A stretch of 64,000 bases of DNA, from contig NZ_JAPEMC010000003.1 of the NCBI RefSeq assembly GCF_026343115.1, forward strand, positions 310,001 to 374,000. The letters run 5' to 3'. The position numbers were made by a program, and so were the translations under genes. Below the pieces are notes generated by a model, which ran no database searches, had not been told where the DNA came from, and saw nothing but the letters and a program-made list of their open reading frames with translations. The stretch is from Streptomyces sp. NBC_00102 (GTDB lineage Bacteria; Actinomycetota; Actinomycetes; Streptomycetales; Streptomycetaceae). Positions within the stretch are counted from its first letter, which is position 1, and the number at the start of each line of letters is the position of its first letter. Shown in pieces: positions 17,171-26,455 of this stretch.

Positions 17171-20100
17171 TTACCATCGGTGAGATCGATACTCGCCGTA
17201 CAGACCGTAGGCCGTGGTGGCACCGCCGTACCAACGGTCGATCCCGTCAGCGCGTCGCGTGTAACGGTGATGGTAGCGGCGGTTTGCTTTCGCCGCTCTG
17301 CTGCGCATCCGCTTGTTGTACCTTCCGCGACCCCTGGCTCCCTTGGCGTATCGGGCCATCTTGCGGCCCTTCCAGAACTTTCCTGCGTATCGGAATCCCT
17401 TACCCGCGCCGAACGTGGCACTCCCGGCTATATCCATCCAGCCGGACCGATCGTGATGCCGGACCTTGTAGATTCCGCGCCCAAGAGAGATCCCGGCGGA
17501 AATCGCAGAACAGGCGGCGCAGCCGAACATTCCGGCTATCGCGAGTCCGGTTCCTGCGCGGTCAAGCCATTTACCCCAGCCGAACCGCCCATCGAGGTCG
17601 AGGCAGTTGATCGGATCGCCGGTGCAGTATTCGTAGGCGTTGGCATTCCCGCCGGGGATGGGGTCGACGGAGAGGAAGCGTCCCGTGGTGGGGTCGTAGA
17701 GGCGGACTCCCATGAGGGTGGCGCCGGTGACTGTTTCACTGGAGCGCTGCTTGCTGCCGAGCCAGCCGTAGCGGGCGGCGGTGCTGTCGTTCTCGGGGTT
17801 GCCGTACTCGTCGTATGAGAGAGCGGTGGCGGACTTGGTGATGTCCAGCGGGAGTTGGACGGTGGTGTCGCCGTGCAGGTCCGTCAGCTGGAGGACGGTG
17901 TCACCGGTGGCGCTGGTGACTGCGTCGAGGTCGCCGTCGATGCCCTGGACGTTGCGGGTGACCGCTGAGGCGGTTTCCTGGGTCCAGTCGGGGCTGTCGC
18001 TGTCGGCTCCGTAGTGGTTGGCCTTGGAGCCGGTCTGGCTCCAAGTGCTGTCTGCGGCTTGGGTTTCGGTGGTCCAGGCGGCGAGGCGGCCGGCCGCGTC
18101 CAGGGTCCAGGTCTGGCGGTTGGTGCCTGAGGTCTGGGTGCGGACGAGGTCGTTGGCGTAGTAGCCGATGGTGGCGCCCGTTGCCTGGGTAGTGGTGCGG
18201 CCCAGGGCGTCGTAAACGGTGCCGCTGGTGGTGAGGCGGTCGGCGCTGTCGTAGGTGTACGCCGTGGTCGCGGCCCCGGTGGTGGTGCAGTCGGTGCCGC
18301 CTGCGCTGGTCGCGGTGGCCAGGGCGGTGCGGTTGGTGTTCTTGTCGAAGGTGTAGTCGCGGCGCGTGCAGGACCCGTCGGGCGCGGTGTCGTCGGCCCG
18401 GGTGAGGCGGCCTGCCGCGTCATAGCTGTAGCTGCGGGCGCGGGTCTGGCCGTTGGATCCGGTCTCGTCGACCGTCTGATCCTGGGCGCTGTGGTCGGCG
18501 GTGTCGGAGGAGACGACGACGTTGTCGCTGTCCCGGGTGTAAACCCGGGAGGTTTCCGTACCGGTCTCGTCCTGGGTGACGTTCAGCGTGTAACCGCCGG
18601 GCAGCGCCTCGGTGGCCAGTTCACCGTCACTGTCGTAGGCGGCGGTGAAGGTTCCCGCTACCGAGTCGGTGCGGGAGGTTTCCAGGCCGCGCGGGTCCTT
18701 GGCGGTGTCGTAGGTGTAGGTGGTGGTGGAGGGTGCGGAGTCGGTCACCTTCGCGGGGCGCCCGAGGGCGTCGTAGGCGGTCGTGGCGGTGTTGCCCGCT
18801 CCGTCCTTGTAGCTGATCTCCCTGCCGAGAGCGTCGTACGTATGGGTGATGGTGCCCGCGCTGGTCGTCACGGTGGCCACGTCGCCGCTGTCGGCGGTGT
18901 ACGTGGTGGAGCTGTCCGGCACAGCGGTGCCGGTGCCGCCGCTGATGGCGACCTTGGTCGTGCGGCCCGCGCTGTCGTAGGTGGTGTCCGTGGTGCGGGT
19001 GACGGAGTTCGCCGTCTCGGTGACCTTGGACGTGTTGCCCCAGCGGTCGTATTCCACCGTCTTGGTGGGCAGCTGGGTGGGGTTGGAGCCGCCGCCGGTG
19101 ATCGCTCCGGCAGGGCCGGTGGAGCAGACCTGGTCGGCCCATTCCGGGCGGCCGTTGCAGGCGCCCGTGCCGGTGGCCGCGTAGTACGTGGTGACGGTGG
19201 CGCCCGCGTCGCTGCCGCTGGACTTGGGCTGGAGAGTCTTGATGACCCGGCCCTGAGAGTCGTACGACGTGGTCTTGGTGATGGCTAGGCCGCTCGGGTC
19301 GGTGACCTCGGTGGTCGGCAGGCCCTTGACCCAGTCGTAGGCGGTCGTGGTGGTGCGCACGTCGGCGTCGGCGGGATAGCCCGACACCGTCGCACCGGAC
19401 TTGGTGGTGGTGACCTGGTTGGCGACGGTGGCGGTGCCGTCGGTGGGACGGCCCTCGTCGTAGCTGTTGGCGGTGTGGGAGCGGGCCGGAATGGTCGTTC
19501 CCGCGGGAATGTCGCTGCCGCCTGCCCCGGCCTTGAGCACGGAGGCCAAAGTGACCTGGTGCAGCGGCCCGTACTCGTCGGTTTCACGCAGGCCGTCGGC
19601 GGAGTACACCGAGGTGGTGGACAGTTGCTGGGCGCGGTCGGCGGTGGACAGGCCGTCGATGTCCAGCGCGGTCAGCTCGGCGAGCTGCTCGCCGCTGCCC
19701 GACAGGGCCAACTCGCGGTTCGAGGGGTTAAGTTCACGGATCGTGTTGCCGTGGGTGTCGTACTCCGTGGTGGTGAGGTGCTTGCCGGGGGTGGCGGTAT
19801 TGACCTCGCGTCCCGATGCGTCCGCGTACGAGACGGTGGCCCGGGTGTAGTCCGAGGCCGCCAGGTCGGAGCCGGTGTGCGAGGTGGGAACCGAGTCGGC
19901 CGGGAAGACGGCGGTCGCGTCGGTGGGGACATCGCTCTGGCCCCAGGCGGCCACGTCCGAGGTGCCCATGGCGTTGGGCGCCTTGGCCCCGGTGAGCGGG
20001 ACGTCGTAGACCACGCTGGTGATGGCCGTGGTGCCATCCGGGGTGCTGGCGCTGCCCTGGGTCAGGTTCGGGCGGGAGGCTGCGAGCAGCATGCCTGTCC

Positions 20101-23100
20101 CTGCGGTGGCTGCGTTTCCGGCAGTGCCGTAGGTGAGGGTCCAGGGGAGTTCGCCCGGCGGGGTCAGGGTGGTCACGCGGCCGGCGCTGTCGTAGCCGTA
20201 AGCGGTCTTCAGCGCGGGGCTGATGCGCGGGTCCCAGGTCTGGCGCAGCTGCCCGGTGGTGTCGTAGGCGTACTGCGCGATGACGGTGGAGGTCGATGCG
20301 GAGGCGCCGGGAGTGGTGGCCCATTCCTTGATCTGGGCGACGCGGCCGGTGAAGTCGCCGGGTGCGGTGCTGGTGGCGGTGGTGGAGGTCGCGTAGACGT
20401 ACTCCAGCATCCGGCAGCCCTTAGCCGCCGGGGTGCTCTCGCAGGTGGAGGCGGTGACCGCGGTGGTCGGGGCGATGAGGTACTTGGGGCGGGCCAGGGT
20501 GCTGGTGCCCGAGGTGACCGCTTCGGAGACCACCTTGGTGGTGGAGTTGTCGGTCGGCAGGTAGGAGGTGGACACCTGCCAGGTCGTCGCCGCCGAGGCG
20601 ACCTTCGCGAAGGTGGTGGTGGTGCCCTCGGTGTCCTTCAGGGTGAAGGAGCCGGTGAGCGACCCGGTCAGGGTCAGGTCCTCTGCGCCGGGCTCGCTCT
20701 TCCAGCCGCCGGTGGTGGTGGCGGTGAAGCCGGTCTCGTTGCCGTCCACGTCGACCAGCGCCACCGAGGTGGCCGAGGTCTTGCGGACGTAGGCCCAGTC
20801 GGAGTCGGTGATTTCGGCGGTGGTGCCCGAGGTCCACTGCGGGCCGAAGATCGCCGCCTGGCCCTCGGCGTCGGAGCCTGCGGTCGGGCGGCGGGAGGAG
20901 GCGGTGCGCGTCACGCTGAGTCCGAACCCGGAGGCGTCCGTGTCGGACAGGGTGTAGTCACCGGTCAGGTCGTTGACCGAGCCGGGACCGACGTCGTCGG
21001 ACGGCGCGGTGCCCGCGTTGCGGTCCACCGTGATGGTGTTCGCCTGGGAGTAACCGGTCGCGGTGCCGTTCGTGAACGCGGCACGGATGTCGATCGCCCC
21101 GTCCTCGGTCAGCGACTTCGTGATGTTCCAGGTCAGGCCTGCGGGAACACCGTTGGCCACTGCCGCCGGCCAGGCCGCCACAGCGCTGCCGTCGGAGGTC
21201 TTGGTCACGTCCGCGAGCGGGACGGTGTGCCAGGTGTCGGTCTCACCGCGCCGGTACTGGTAGGTGACCCCGGTGTAGGAGGTCTTGCCCGTGGCGGTCA
21301 GCGATACGCGCCGGGCGCTGGTGTCACCGTCGCCCGGGGACAGCAGGGCGGCCCCGTCGGCTCCCACGCCGAAGGAGTACTTCGTGGTGGTGGCGGAGAT
21401 GTTGCCGCCGGAGTCGATGGTCTTGGCGTACAGGGTGTGCCAGCCGTCGCCCGGGGTGATGGACACGGTCAGCGGGTCGCCGCCGCTTCCGTCCACCGTG
21501 TCGTCGATGCGCTTGGGGGCAGCCGGGTCGTCCAGGCCCCAGGAGTAGCCCTGCCCGTCGGTGGAGGCGGTGTCCAGGGTGCAGGTCACCGTGCCGTCGG
21601 CTTTGGTGGTCCAGGTGTCCTGGCTGTAGGGGGTGCAGGCGATGGCGGGTGCGGTGGGCAGCCCGGTGTTCATCACGAAGGCGGTGTAGCCCGACCAGGT
21701 GCCGTAGTCGGTGCCGTCGAAGGCGCGTACCCGGTAGCGAAGGTGCACGCCTGCGGGGAAGGCGTTGGCGGCCGGGACGGCAAGGGTGGAGGTGGCGCCG
21801 GAGGCCACCGTCTTGCCGTACGCCGTGTAGGCGTAGGTGGTGTCCGCGACGGCGGGGTCGGCGGTGATCTCGTACTGGCCCTGGGCGTTGTCGCCGTCGG
21901 CGTCGGTGACCTTCGCCGACAAGGACGGGGTCAGCGAGGTGACGTAACGCTTGCCGTTGTAGGCGTTGACCGCCGACGGGGAGATCGCCTGCGAGCTGGT
22001 CGTGGCATGAGAGTTGTACGTGATCGTGAACGTCGGGTTCGACGCGAACCGCACCAGGTCGGTGGAGTTGCTCTCGGTGCTGTTGAAGAGCCCCAGGGTC
22101 CAGTTGCCGTTGGAGATGTTCGCCAGGTACTGCATCCCGGCGGTCACATCGAACGACACCGCTTTGTTGGGCGAGGAGCTCGTGGTGGTGAACGTCGTTG
22201 ACGCGTTCGGGCTCGGGTAGTTCGGGTTCGCCGCGCTGGTGGACTTGGCGGGCTGCTTGCTCCAGGTGGTCGTCGAGCTGATCGAACCGGTCGAGAAGGC
22301 GTTGATCGTTGTGGAGTTCGACCCGGAGGCGGCCGCGTAGGTGACCGTGGTGTTGAGCTTGCCCGACAGGATGGTGGTGCCGTTGATGCGGGCGGGCAGG
22401 CTCAGGTTGTAGTAGGTCCGCTCGATCCCGTAGGGGGAGGAGAAGCCCTGGTAGCCCACGGCCAGGCCGGAGCCGGGTGCGGCGTCGTAGTTCGACGTGG
22501 ACGGGTAGGCCTCCTGCACCTGGTCGTAGTGCAGCGTTGAGCCGGTTTCGGAGTGGGGCACGTAGGCGGGGTCCACGTACACCGGGTAGACCGTGCTCTT
22601 GGCCCTCAGCAGGTTCTGGTCCACGAGCAGGTGAAGTTTGTGGTCCTTCAGGCTGCTTTTCACGCGGGCCCGGTGGGCGCGCGAGCCCGGGGCCTGGGCG
22701 CTGGAGCGTGTGCCGGGTGGGGGCTTGAGGCGCGCCAGGGCCACGGTGGCCCTGCCGGCCGCGTTGTCGCCACCCGAGACCGTGCTGGTGCTCTCGGGGT
22801 CTGTCACGGTTGCAGGGTCGGCGGCGTTGGTCGCGGAGTCCCACATGACGGGCGCGGGCGAGGTGACGATGGCATCACCCTTGCTGTCCTCGACGGTCAG
22901 ATTCCCACCCGCGTCCGTAGTCGCGGTGATGCCGTTGCTCGTGGACACGGTCTGGACGAGGTCGGTCAGCGCTGGATCGGCCGCGGCGGTGGCGTTCTTC
23001 ACCACCAGGGTCTCCTCGGCCCCGCCGGCGGCGGTGGCGGTGACCTGGAGGTCGACTCCCGAAGCAAGCACGTCGGCGTAGGTGGCCGTGGCTCCCTTGA

Positions 23101-23659
23101 CGGTCGGCTTGGGCAGAGACGTGGACCAGACCAGCTTGGTCTGCTTGCCGTCCACGGTCATGTCGACCAGCGGCCCCTCGCCGCCCCCGGACAGCACCAG
23201 CGGCGACTCGCTCGCCGCAGGGGTGAGATCACCGTTCCCTGTCGTCACCAGAGTGGTGTCAACGTCCGTCCACTCGCCGTGCTTCTTGACCCAGCGCGGT
23301 TGCGCGGAGGTCTCGTACGACAGAGTCCCGTCGGGGTTGGCGAAGGTCTGCGCGGAGCTTGTCCTCGCGTTCATCACCTCGATCCTGCGCTTCTGCAACC
23401 GGGCAGTCAGGAGCGCGGACGACTCATTGGCCGCCTCCGCCGGACCGCTCAGCGACGGTGTCAAGGCGGGAGCGGCGGCAGCCACCGACGGTTCGCTTGC
23501 GAACGCGACTGTCTGGCCGGTCGCCTCGACGACGATGGCCGCTTCAACAGCGAGCAACAAGCCCAGTGAGCCCGCTATGCGCCTCAGCCGCTTGCGTCTC
23601 GCCTCAGCAGAAGCCAACCTCGAGGGAGGCTGAGCCCCACCCAGGAATCGAATCCCCAT
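17171..23659 (-). CDS. RHS repeat protein, polymorphic toxin with variable C-terminal tip
   Basis: Very large secreted protein of 2162 residues. ATG 23659 has AAGGAG five bases upstream (a GTG just before it is too close). A hydrophobic segment GSLGLLLAVEAAIVVEA near residue 31 serves for export. A DNRLRE-like beta domain follows (about 370-560, VYPVYVDPAYVPHSETGS), then Ig-like modules, then a long array of YD repeats (about 1100-1950, such as TYDSAGRTTKVA). The RHS core signature YDPTTGRFLSVDPIPGG ends the shell. The last 137 residues (FGWGKWLDRAG to SHRW) are the variable tip: a Gly/Ala-rich hydrophobic stretch, then a strongly basic Arg/Tyr-rich segment. I do not recognise the tip's activity. 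Confidence 0.93.
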   Translation of the reverse strand: MGIRFLGGAQPPSRLASAEARRKRLRRIAGSLGLLLAVEAAIVVEATGQTVAFASEPSVAAAAPALTPSLSGPAEAANESSALLTARLQKRRIEVMNARTSSAQTFANPDGTLSYETSAQPRWVKKHGEWTDVDTTLVTTGNGDLTPAASESPLVLSGGGEGPLVDMTVDGKQTKLVWSTSLPKPTVKGATATYADVLASGVDLQVTATAAGGAEETLVVKNATAAADPALTDLVQTVSTSNGITATTDAGGNLTVEDSKGDAIVTSPAPVMWDSATNAADPATVTDPESTSTVSGGDNAAGRATVALARLKPPPGTRSSAQAPGSRAHRARVKSSLKDHKLHLLVDQNLLRAKSTVYPVYVDPAYVPHSETGSTLHYDQVQEAYPSTSNYDAAPGSGLAVGYQGFSSPYGIERTYYNLSLPARINGTTILSGKLNTTVTYAAASGSNSTTINAFSTGSISSTTTWSKQPAKSTSAANPNYPSPNASTTFTTTSSSPNKAVSFDVTAGMQYLANISNGNWTLGLFNSTESNSTDLVRFASNPTFTITYNSHATTSSQAISPSAVNAYNGKRYVTSLTPSLSAKVTDADGDNAQGQYEITADPAVADTTYAYTAYGKTVASGATSTLAVPAANAFPAGVHLRYRVRAFDGTDYGTWSGYTAFVMNTGLPTAPAIACTPYSQDTWTTKADGTVTCTLDTASTDGQGYSWGLDDPAAPKRIDDTVDGSGGDPLTVSITPGDGWHTLYAKTIDSGGNISATTTKYSFGVGADGAALLSPGDGDTSARRVSLTATGKTSYTGVTYQYRRGETDTWHTVPLADVTKTSDGSAVAAWPAAVANGVPAGLTWNITKSLTEDGAIDIRAAFTNGTATGYSQANTITVDRNAGTAPSDDVGPGSVNDLTGDYTLSDTDASGFGLSVTRTASSRRPTAGSDAEGQAAIFGPQWTSGTTAEITDSDWAYVRKTSATSVALVDVDGNETGFTATTTGGWKSEPGAEDLTLTGSLTGSFTLKDTEGTTTTFAKVASAATTWQVSTSYLPTDNSTTKVVSEAVTSGTSTLARPKYLIAPTTAVTASTCESTPAAKGCRMLEYVYATSTTATSTAPGDFTGRVAQIKEWATTPGASASTSTVIAQYAYDTTGQLRQTWDPRISPALKTAYGYDSAGRVTTLTPPGELPWTLTYGTAGNAATAGTGMLLAASRPNLTQGSASTPDGTTAITSVVYDVPLTGAKAPNAMGTSDVAAWGQSDVPTDATAVFPADSVPTSHTGSDLAASDYTRATVSYADASGREVNTATPGKHLTTTEYDTHGNTIRELNPSNRELALSGSGEQLAELTALDIDGLSTADRAQQLSTTSVYSADGLRETDEYGPLHQVTLASVLKAGAGGSDIPAGTTIPARSHTANSYDEGRPTDGTATVANQVTTTKSGATVSGYPADADVRTTTTAYDWVKGLPTTEVTDPSGLAITKTTSYDSQGRVIKTLQPKSSGSDAGATVTTYYAATGTGACNGRPEWADQVCSTGPAGAITGGGSNPTQLPTKTVEYDRWGNTSKVTETANSVTRTTDTTYDSAGRTTKVAISGGTGTAVPDSSTTYTADSGDVATVTTSAGTITHTYDALGREISYKDGAGNTATTAYDALGRPAKVTDSAPSTTTYTYDTAKDPRGLETSRTDSVAGTFTAAYDSDGELATEALPGGYTLNVTQDETGTETSRVYTRDSDNVVVSSDTADHSAQDQTVDETGSNGQTRARSYSYDAAGRLTRADDTAPDGSCTRRDYTFDKNTNRTALATATSAGGTDCTTTGAATTAYTYDSADRLTTSGTVYDALGRTTTQATGATIGYYANDLVRTQTSGTNRQTWTLDAAGRLAAWTTETQAADSTWSQTGSKANHYGADSDSPDWTQETASAVTRNVQGIDGDLDAVTSATGDTVLQLTDLHGDTTVQLPLDITKSATALSYDEYGNPENDSTAARYGWLGSKQRSSETVTGATLMGVRLYDPTTGRFLSVDPIPGGNANAYEYCTGDPINCLDLDGRFGWGKWLDRAGTGLAIAGMFGCAACSAISAGISLGRGIYKVRHHDRSGWMDIAGSATFGAGKGFRYAGKFWKGRKMARYAKGARGRGRYNKRMRSRAAKANRRYHHRYTRRADGIDRWYGGATTAYGLYGEYRSHRW

Positions 23660-23949
23660 CACGTCTCCTTCACGCCCACTTCACATAAGTGCGCAGTAAG
23701 GCTGAAGGATCGCAGTCACGCAATCACAAGCGGATCACAGGGTTCCGATCGAGGGTCGCGGTCGTGCGCGTCAACGCTTTCGGCGCGATCAATGTAGCTA
23801 TTTGTCCACTACGTCTTACTGCTCAATCGGTGGTCGGATCGTCAGTTGGTCAATGAAGGTTCAAGGAAAAGATCTCCCAATCCTTTACATTCGTGAAGTC
23901 TTCTGCCCCTCCGCGTCGCGAAACAGTGGAGTGCCCCCTTATGCGGGAG

Positions 23950-24453
23950 TCACTGCTCGCTTCGCTCGCCATCGCCGCCCAGCTCGTGCAGGACGGCTGG
24001 GAGGTCCACGAGGGCGCCCCAAGACCGCCAGCGGCATTCGGACGATCGCCCTCGGGGAGGAGACGAAACAGGACCTCCTGTCTCGCAAGGCCCGCCAGCA
24101 ACGGGAGCTGGAGGCGTGGGGCGAGGGCTGGTAGGCCACCGGCCGGATCTTCACCCAGGAGGATGGCTTCCTTCTGCACCTCGGCAAGGGCAGCGACCTT
24201 TTCAAGCGTCTGGTGGAATCCGCTGGTCTCCCTCCGATCCGCCTCCACGATCTTCGCCACGTCGCAGATGCTCGCTGCCGGGGTCGACATCAAGGTGGTC
24301 TTCGAAACTCTCGGCCACTCGGACACGCGGATCACCCGGGACATCTACCAGTCGGTCCTGGACGATCTCGCTCGTGACGCCGCCGAGAAGGTCGTGCAGC
24401 TCGTGCCGCACGCCCGGAGGACCTTGGCGGCGGTGAAGAAGACCCTTGATGTT
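23950..24453 (+). pseudogene. Decayed tyrosine recombinase (phage-type integrase) remnant
   Basis: Pieces of an integrase catalytic domain can be read across frames: VQDGWEVHEG, then after a frameshift KTASGIRTIALGEETKQDLL, an in-frame TAG at 24132, TGRIFTQEDGFLLHLGKG, the box HDLRHVA with catalytic H and R, another shift near 24265, and MLAAGVDIKVVFETLGHSDT-RITRDIYQSV with the Leu-Gly-His and catalytic Tyr context. At least two frameshifts and one stop make it inactive. The N-terminal half is gone. The IS5-type element begins 13 bases after it. It marks the former presence of an integrative element. Confidence 0.82.
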
Positions 24454-24465
24454 CCGGGCTCCTTT

Positions 24466-25364
24466 GAGCTCGTAACACGATCATGGTCGGGTCTTCTTGA
24501 GGCGTCGGTAGCAGATGAGGCTGCAGGCGAGGGATACGAAGGCGTCGTGGAGTTCGGTGCGGCGTTCCCAGCGGACGGCGAGTCGTTTGAAGTGGTGGAG
24601 CAGGGCGAAGGTCTGCTCGACGACGTATCGCAGCTTGCCGATGCCCTTGATGTTCGGTGCTCCCTTGCGGGAGATGACGGGCAGGATTCGCCGGCGACGG
24701 AGCTCGTCGCGGTTCGGGTTGGAGTCGTAGCCTTTGTCGCCGAGCAGGGCCTCTGGTCGTCGGCGGGGTCGTCCGGGTCGGCCTGCGACGGGTGGGATGC
24801 CGTCGACCAGGGCGAGGGTCTGGGTGACGTCGTTGACGTTGGCCGCGGTCGTGATGACCTTGAGCGGGGTGCCGCGTCCGTCGCAGATCAGGTGGTGTTT
24901 GCTGCCCGTTTTCCGCCGGTCGACCGGCGACGGACCGGTGTCGGTGCCCCCTTTTTCGCGCGGATGTGGGAACCGTCCACACACGCACGTGACCAGTCGA
25001 GTTCGCCGGCCGCGTTCAGCTCGGCGAGCAGGACCCGATGCAACTGGTCGAAGACTCCTGCCTTCTGCCACCGGTCCAGTCGGCGCCAGCAGGTCTGTCC
25101 CGAGCCGAACCCGAGCTCCAGGGGCAGGAGTTGCCAGGCTATGTCGTTGTAGAGGACGAACAGGATGCCCTGGAGGCAGAGCCGATCCGACACCGGCCTG
25201 GGCCCCGGCGACCGCTCCGGCCACGGCGGCAGCAACGGCTCGACCAGAGCCCACAACTCATCGTCGACGATCCACGGTCGGGTACCCACACCCTCACGAA
25301 CGGCCGAATCATCACACCGGTAACGGCCTACCAGGACGATTCAGCAAGATCGTGTTACGAGCTC
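24466..25364 (-). mobile_element. IS5-type insertion sequence (IS427-like group), complete (899 bp)
   Basis: Perfect 17-bp terminal inverted repeats GAGCTCGTAACACGATC are at 24466-24482 and 25348-25364. The transposase is split over two frames, as in IS427-group elements. It is the full-length relative of the truncated copy at 14638-15175 and lies in the same orientation, about 9.3 kb away. No clear target duplication is seen next to the repeats. Confidence 0.9.
24481..25289 (-). CDS. IS5-type transposase (OrfA/OrfB, frameshift at AAAAAGG)
   Basis: OrfA runs from GTG 25289 (MGTRPWIVDDELWALVEP) to 24888 and OrfB continues in another frame to 24481. The switch is expected at the A-run of GCGCGAAAAAGGG (KKG) near 24955, the usual frameshift site of this group. 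Catalytic context is present: ACVDGSHIRA (first Asp), EALLGDKGYDSNPNRDELRR (second Asp), and VEQTFALLHHFKRLAVRW with the final Glu. With the shift the product is about 265 residues, normal for the group. Confidence 0.88.
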
Positions 25365-25395
25365 GAAGAGACGTCGCCGCCTACGAGGTCGAGTC

Positions 25396-25560
25396 GTGAA
25401 CGCTGTTTGCGAAACACCCGTCGCCCGGCTGGCCACCACCGCCCTGGCTGAACTCCACGACGAGTGAATCGCCTACCCCCGCCGCTACCTGTCCATCGAG
25501 AGCATGGACAGCTCCTATCCGGACAGCACAACTCCCCTGCCCGGTACAGCAAGTGATCGC
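25396..25560 (+). pseudogene. Possible transposase C-terminal fragment (IS256-like)
   Basis: One frame reads VARLATTALAELHDE, a TGA stop, then IAYPRRYLSIESMDSSYPD. The pattern Leu-x-Asp-Glu-[Trp]-x-RRYLS-x-ESM resembles the end of IS256-type transposases, where the TGA would replace a TGG (Trp). No start, no upstream domain and no inverted repeat are left. Identification is tentative. Confidence 0.4.
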
Positions 25561-25739
25561 CTACACCACATCACGGGACATGACCATGCCATAGACGGGG
25601 GGCATCGAGGGAGGGCGACGCCTGAGCCCCGACCACCCCGACACCATCCGCGCCCGCCAGAATCTCGCCATCGCCTCCGCAGGGAGGGGCCCGGGAAAGC
25701 CCCGGGCAGGTCTGGACGCCGGCGACGGTCGGCTTCGTG

Positions 25740-26050
25740 AGAGGGAGAGTTCGGCGGTGCGTAGCACTGAGATGAGGCGGAGGGCGAGCAGTTCCTCACG
25801 TGCGTACGGGAGAGCCATTCCCGCCGGTGATGGTGTCGAGGGCGAGGATCTCCCGTCGTACGAGGCGTAGCGCGGGTCCCGGCGGGCCAGGAGCCATTCG
25901 GACGACAGCGTGGGCAGGTTCGGGCTGGGCTGCTGGCTGGCGAGTTCCGCTTCGAGGCCGCCGATCCGTCGCTTCGCGCGGTCCATCGCCCGGTCCCACC
26001 CTCGCTGGAACGCCTCTTTCTCCTCTTCCTTCAGCAGACGGCACTACCAG
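25740..26050 (-). pseudogene. Hypothetical fragment with charged helix, probably decayed
   Basis: The minus strand reads RLLKEEEKEAFQRGWDRAM, KRRIGGLEAELASQQ and LSSEWLLARRDPRYASYD. It then becomes proline/serine-rich without domain character until about 25740. A stop codon lies just upstream of RLLKEEE (near 26047), and the only ATG (25986) sits inside the helix. It looks like the middle of a gene that lost both ends. Nothing recognisable lies between it and 25560, or up to the STAS gene stop at 26105. Confidence 0.35.
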
Positions 26051-26104
26051 CCGCACAGTTCATGGGCGGCCTCCCCGTGTTCTTGGGCCCTGTCAAGCAG
26101 GGAT

Positions 26105-26455
26105 TTATTCGGCTTGTTGGGCGGTACAGGGCTGGGTGAAGAGGTGCTGGGTTCCGGTGATGTCGAGAAGGCGCCGGAGGAAGGAGGGCTGGTTGTCCAG
26201 GTGGAGGCGTGCGGAGTGCGCGGTGGTGTGGCGGTGGATCATCAGGAAGGAGGAGACGCCGATCGAGTCGCAGAAGGTGAGTTCCGCGCAGTCGATGTGC
26301 AGGTCCTGCAGGCCGGGCTGCTCGGTGAGGCATTGCTCGGCCCGCTCTGCCACCGCGTCGCCCGTGCTGAAGTCCAGGTCGCCGGTGAGGCGGAGGTACG
26401 CGCTGTCCCGCCCGGTCTCAACGGTCAGAGTGAGGGAGGAGGGCAGAGGCATCAT
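26105..26455 (-). CDS. STAS-domain anti-sigma factor antagonist
   Basis: Single STAS domain of 116 residues, the RsbV/SpoIIAA type of partner-switching antagonist. The phosphorylation loop is ELTFCDSIGVSSFL, with Ser after Asp as expected for the residue phosphorylated by an RsbW-type kinase. ATG 26455 overlaps the stop of the cobalamin-binding gene (ATGA), so the two are translationally coupled; earlier in-frame starts lie within that gene. When dephosphorylated by a SpoIIE-type phosphatase (two are encoded just upstream) it would sequester the anti-sigma kinase and release a sigma factor. Confidence 0.92.
   Translation of the reverse strand: MMPLPSSLTLTVETGRDSAYLRLTGDLDFSTGDAVAERAEQCLTEQPGLQDLHIDCAELTFCDSIGVSSFLMIHRHTTAHSARLHLDNQPSFLRRLLDITGTQHLFTQPCTAQQAE

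Noticed and set aside
19475..22201. 908-codon plus-strand frame inside the RHS gene
   Set aside because: Gly/Val/Arg-rich translation without motifs, antisense to the YD-repeat region; typical shadow of a long GC-rich gene.
15176..24465. Calling the IS-bracketed segment a functional composite transposon
   Set aside because: One bracketing IS lacks half its length and one end, and no outer target duplication is visible, so transposition as a unit cannot be supported.
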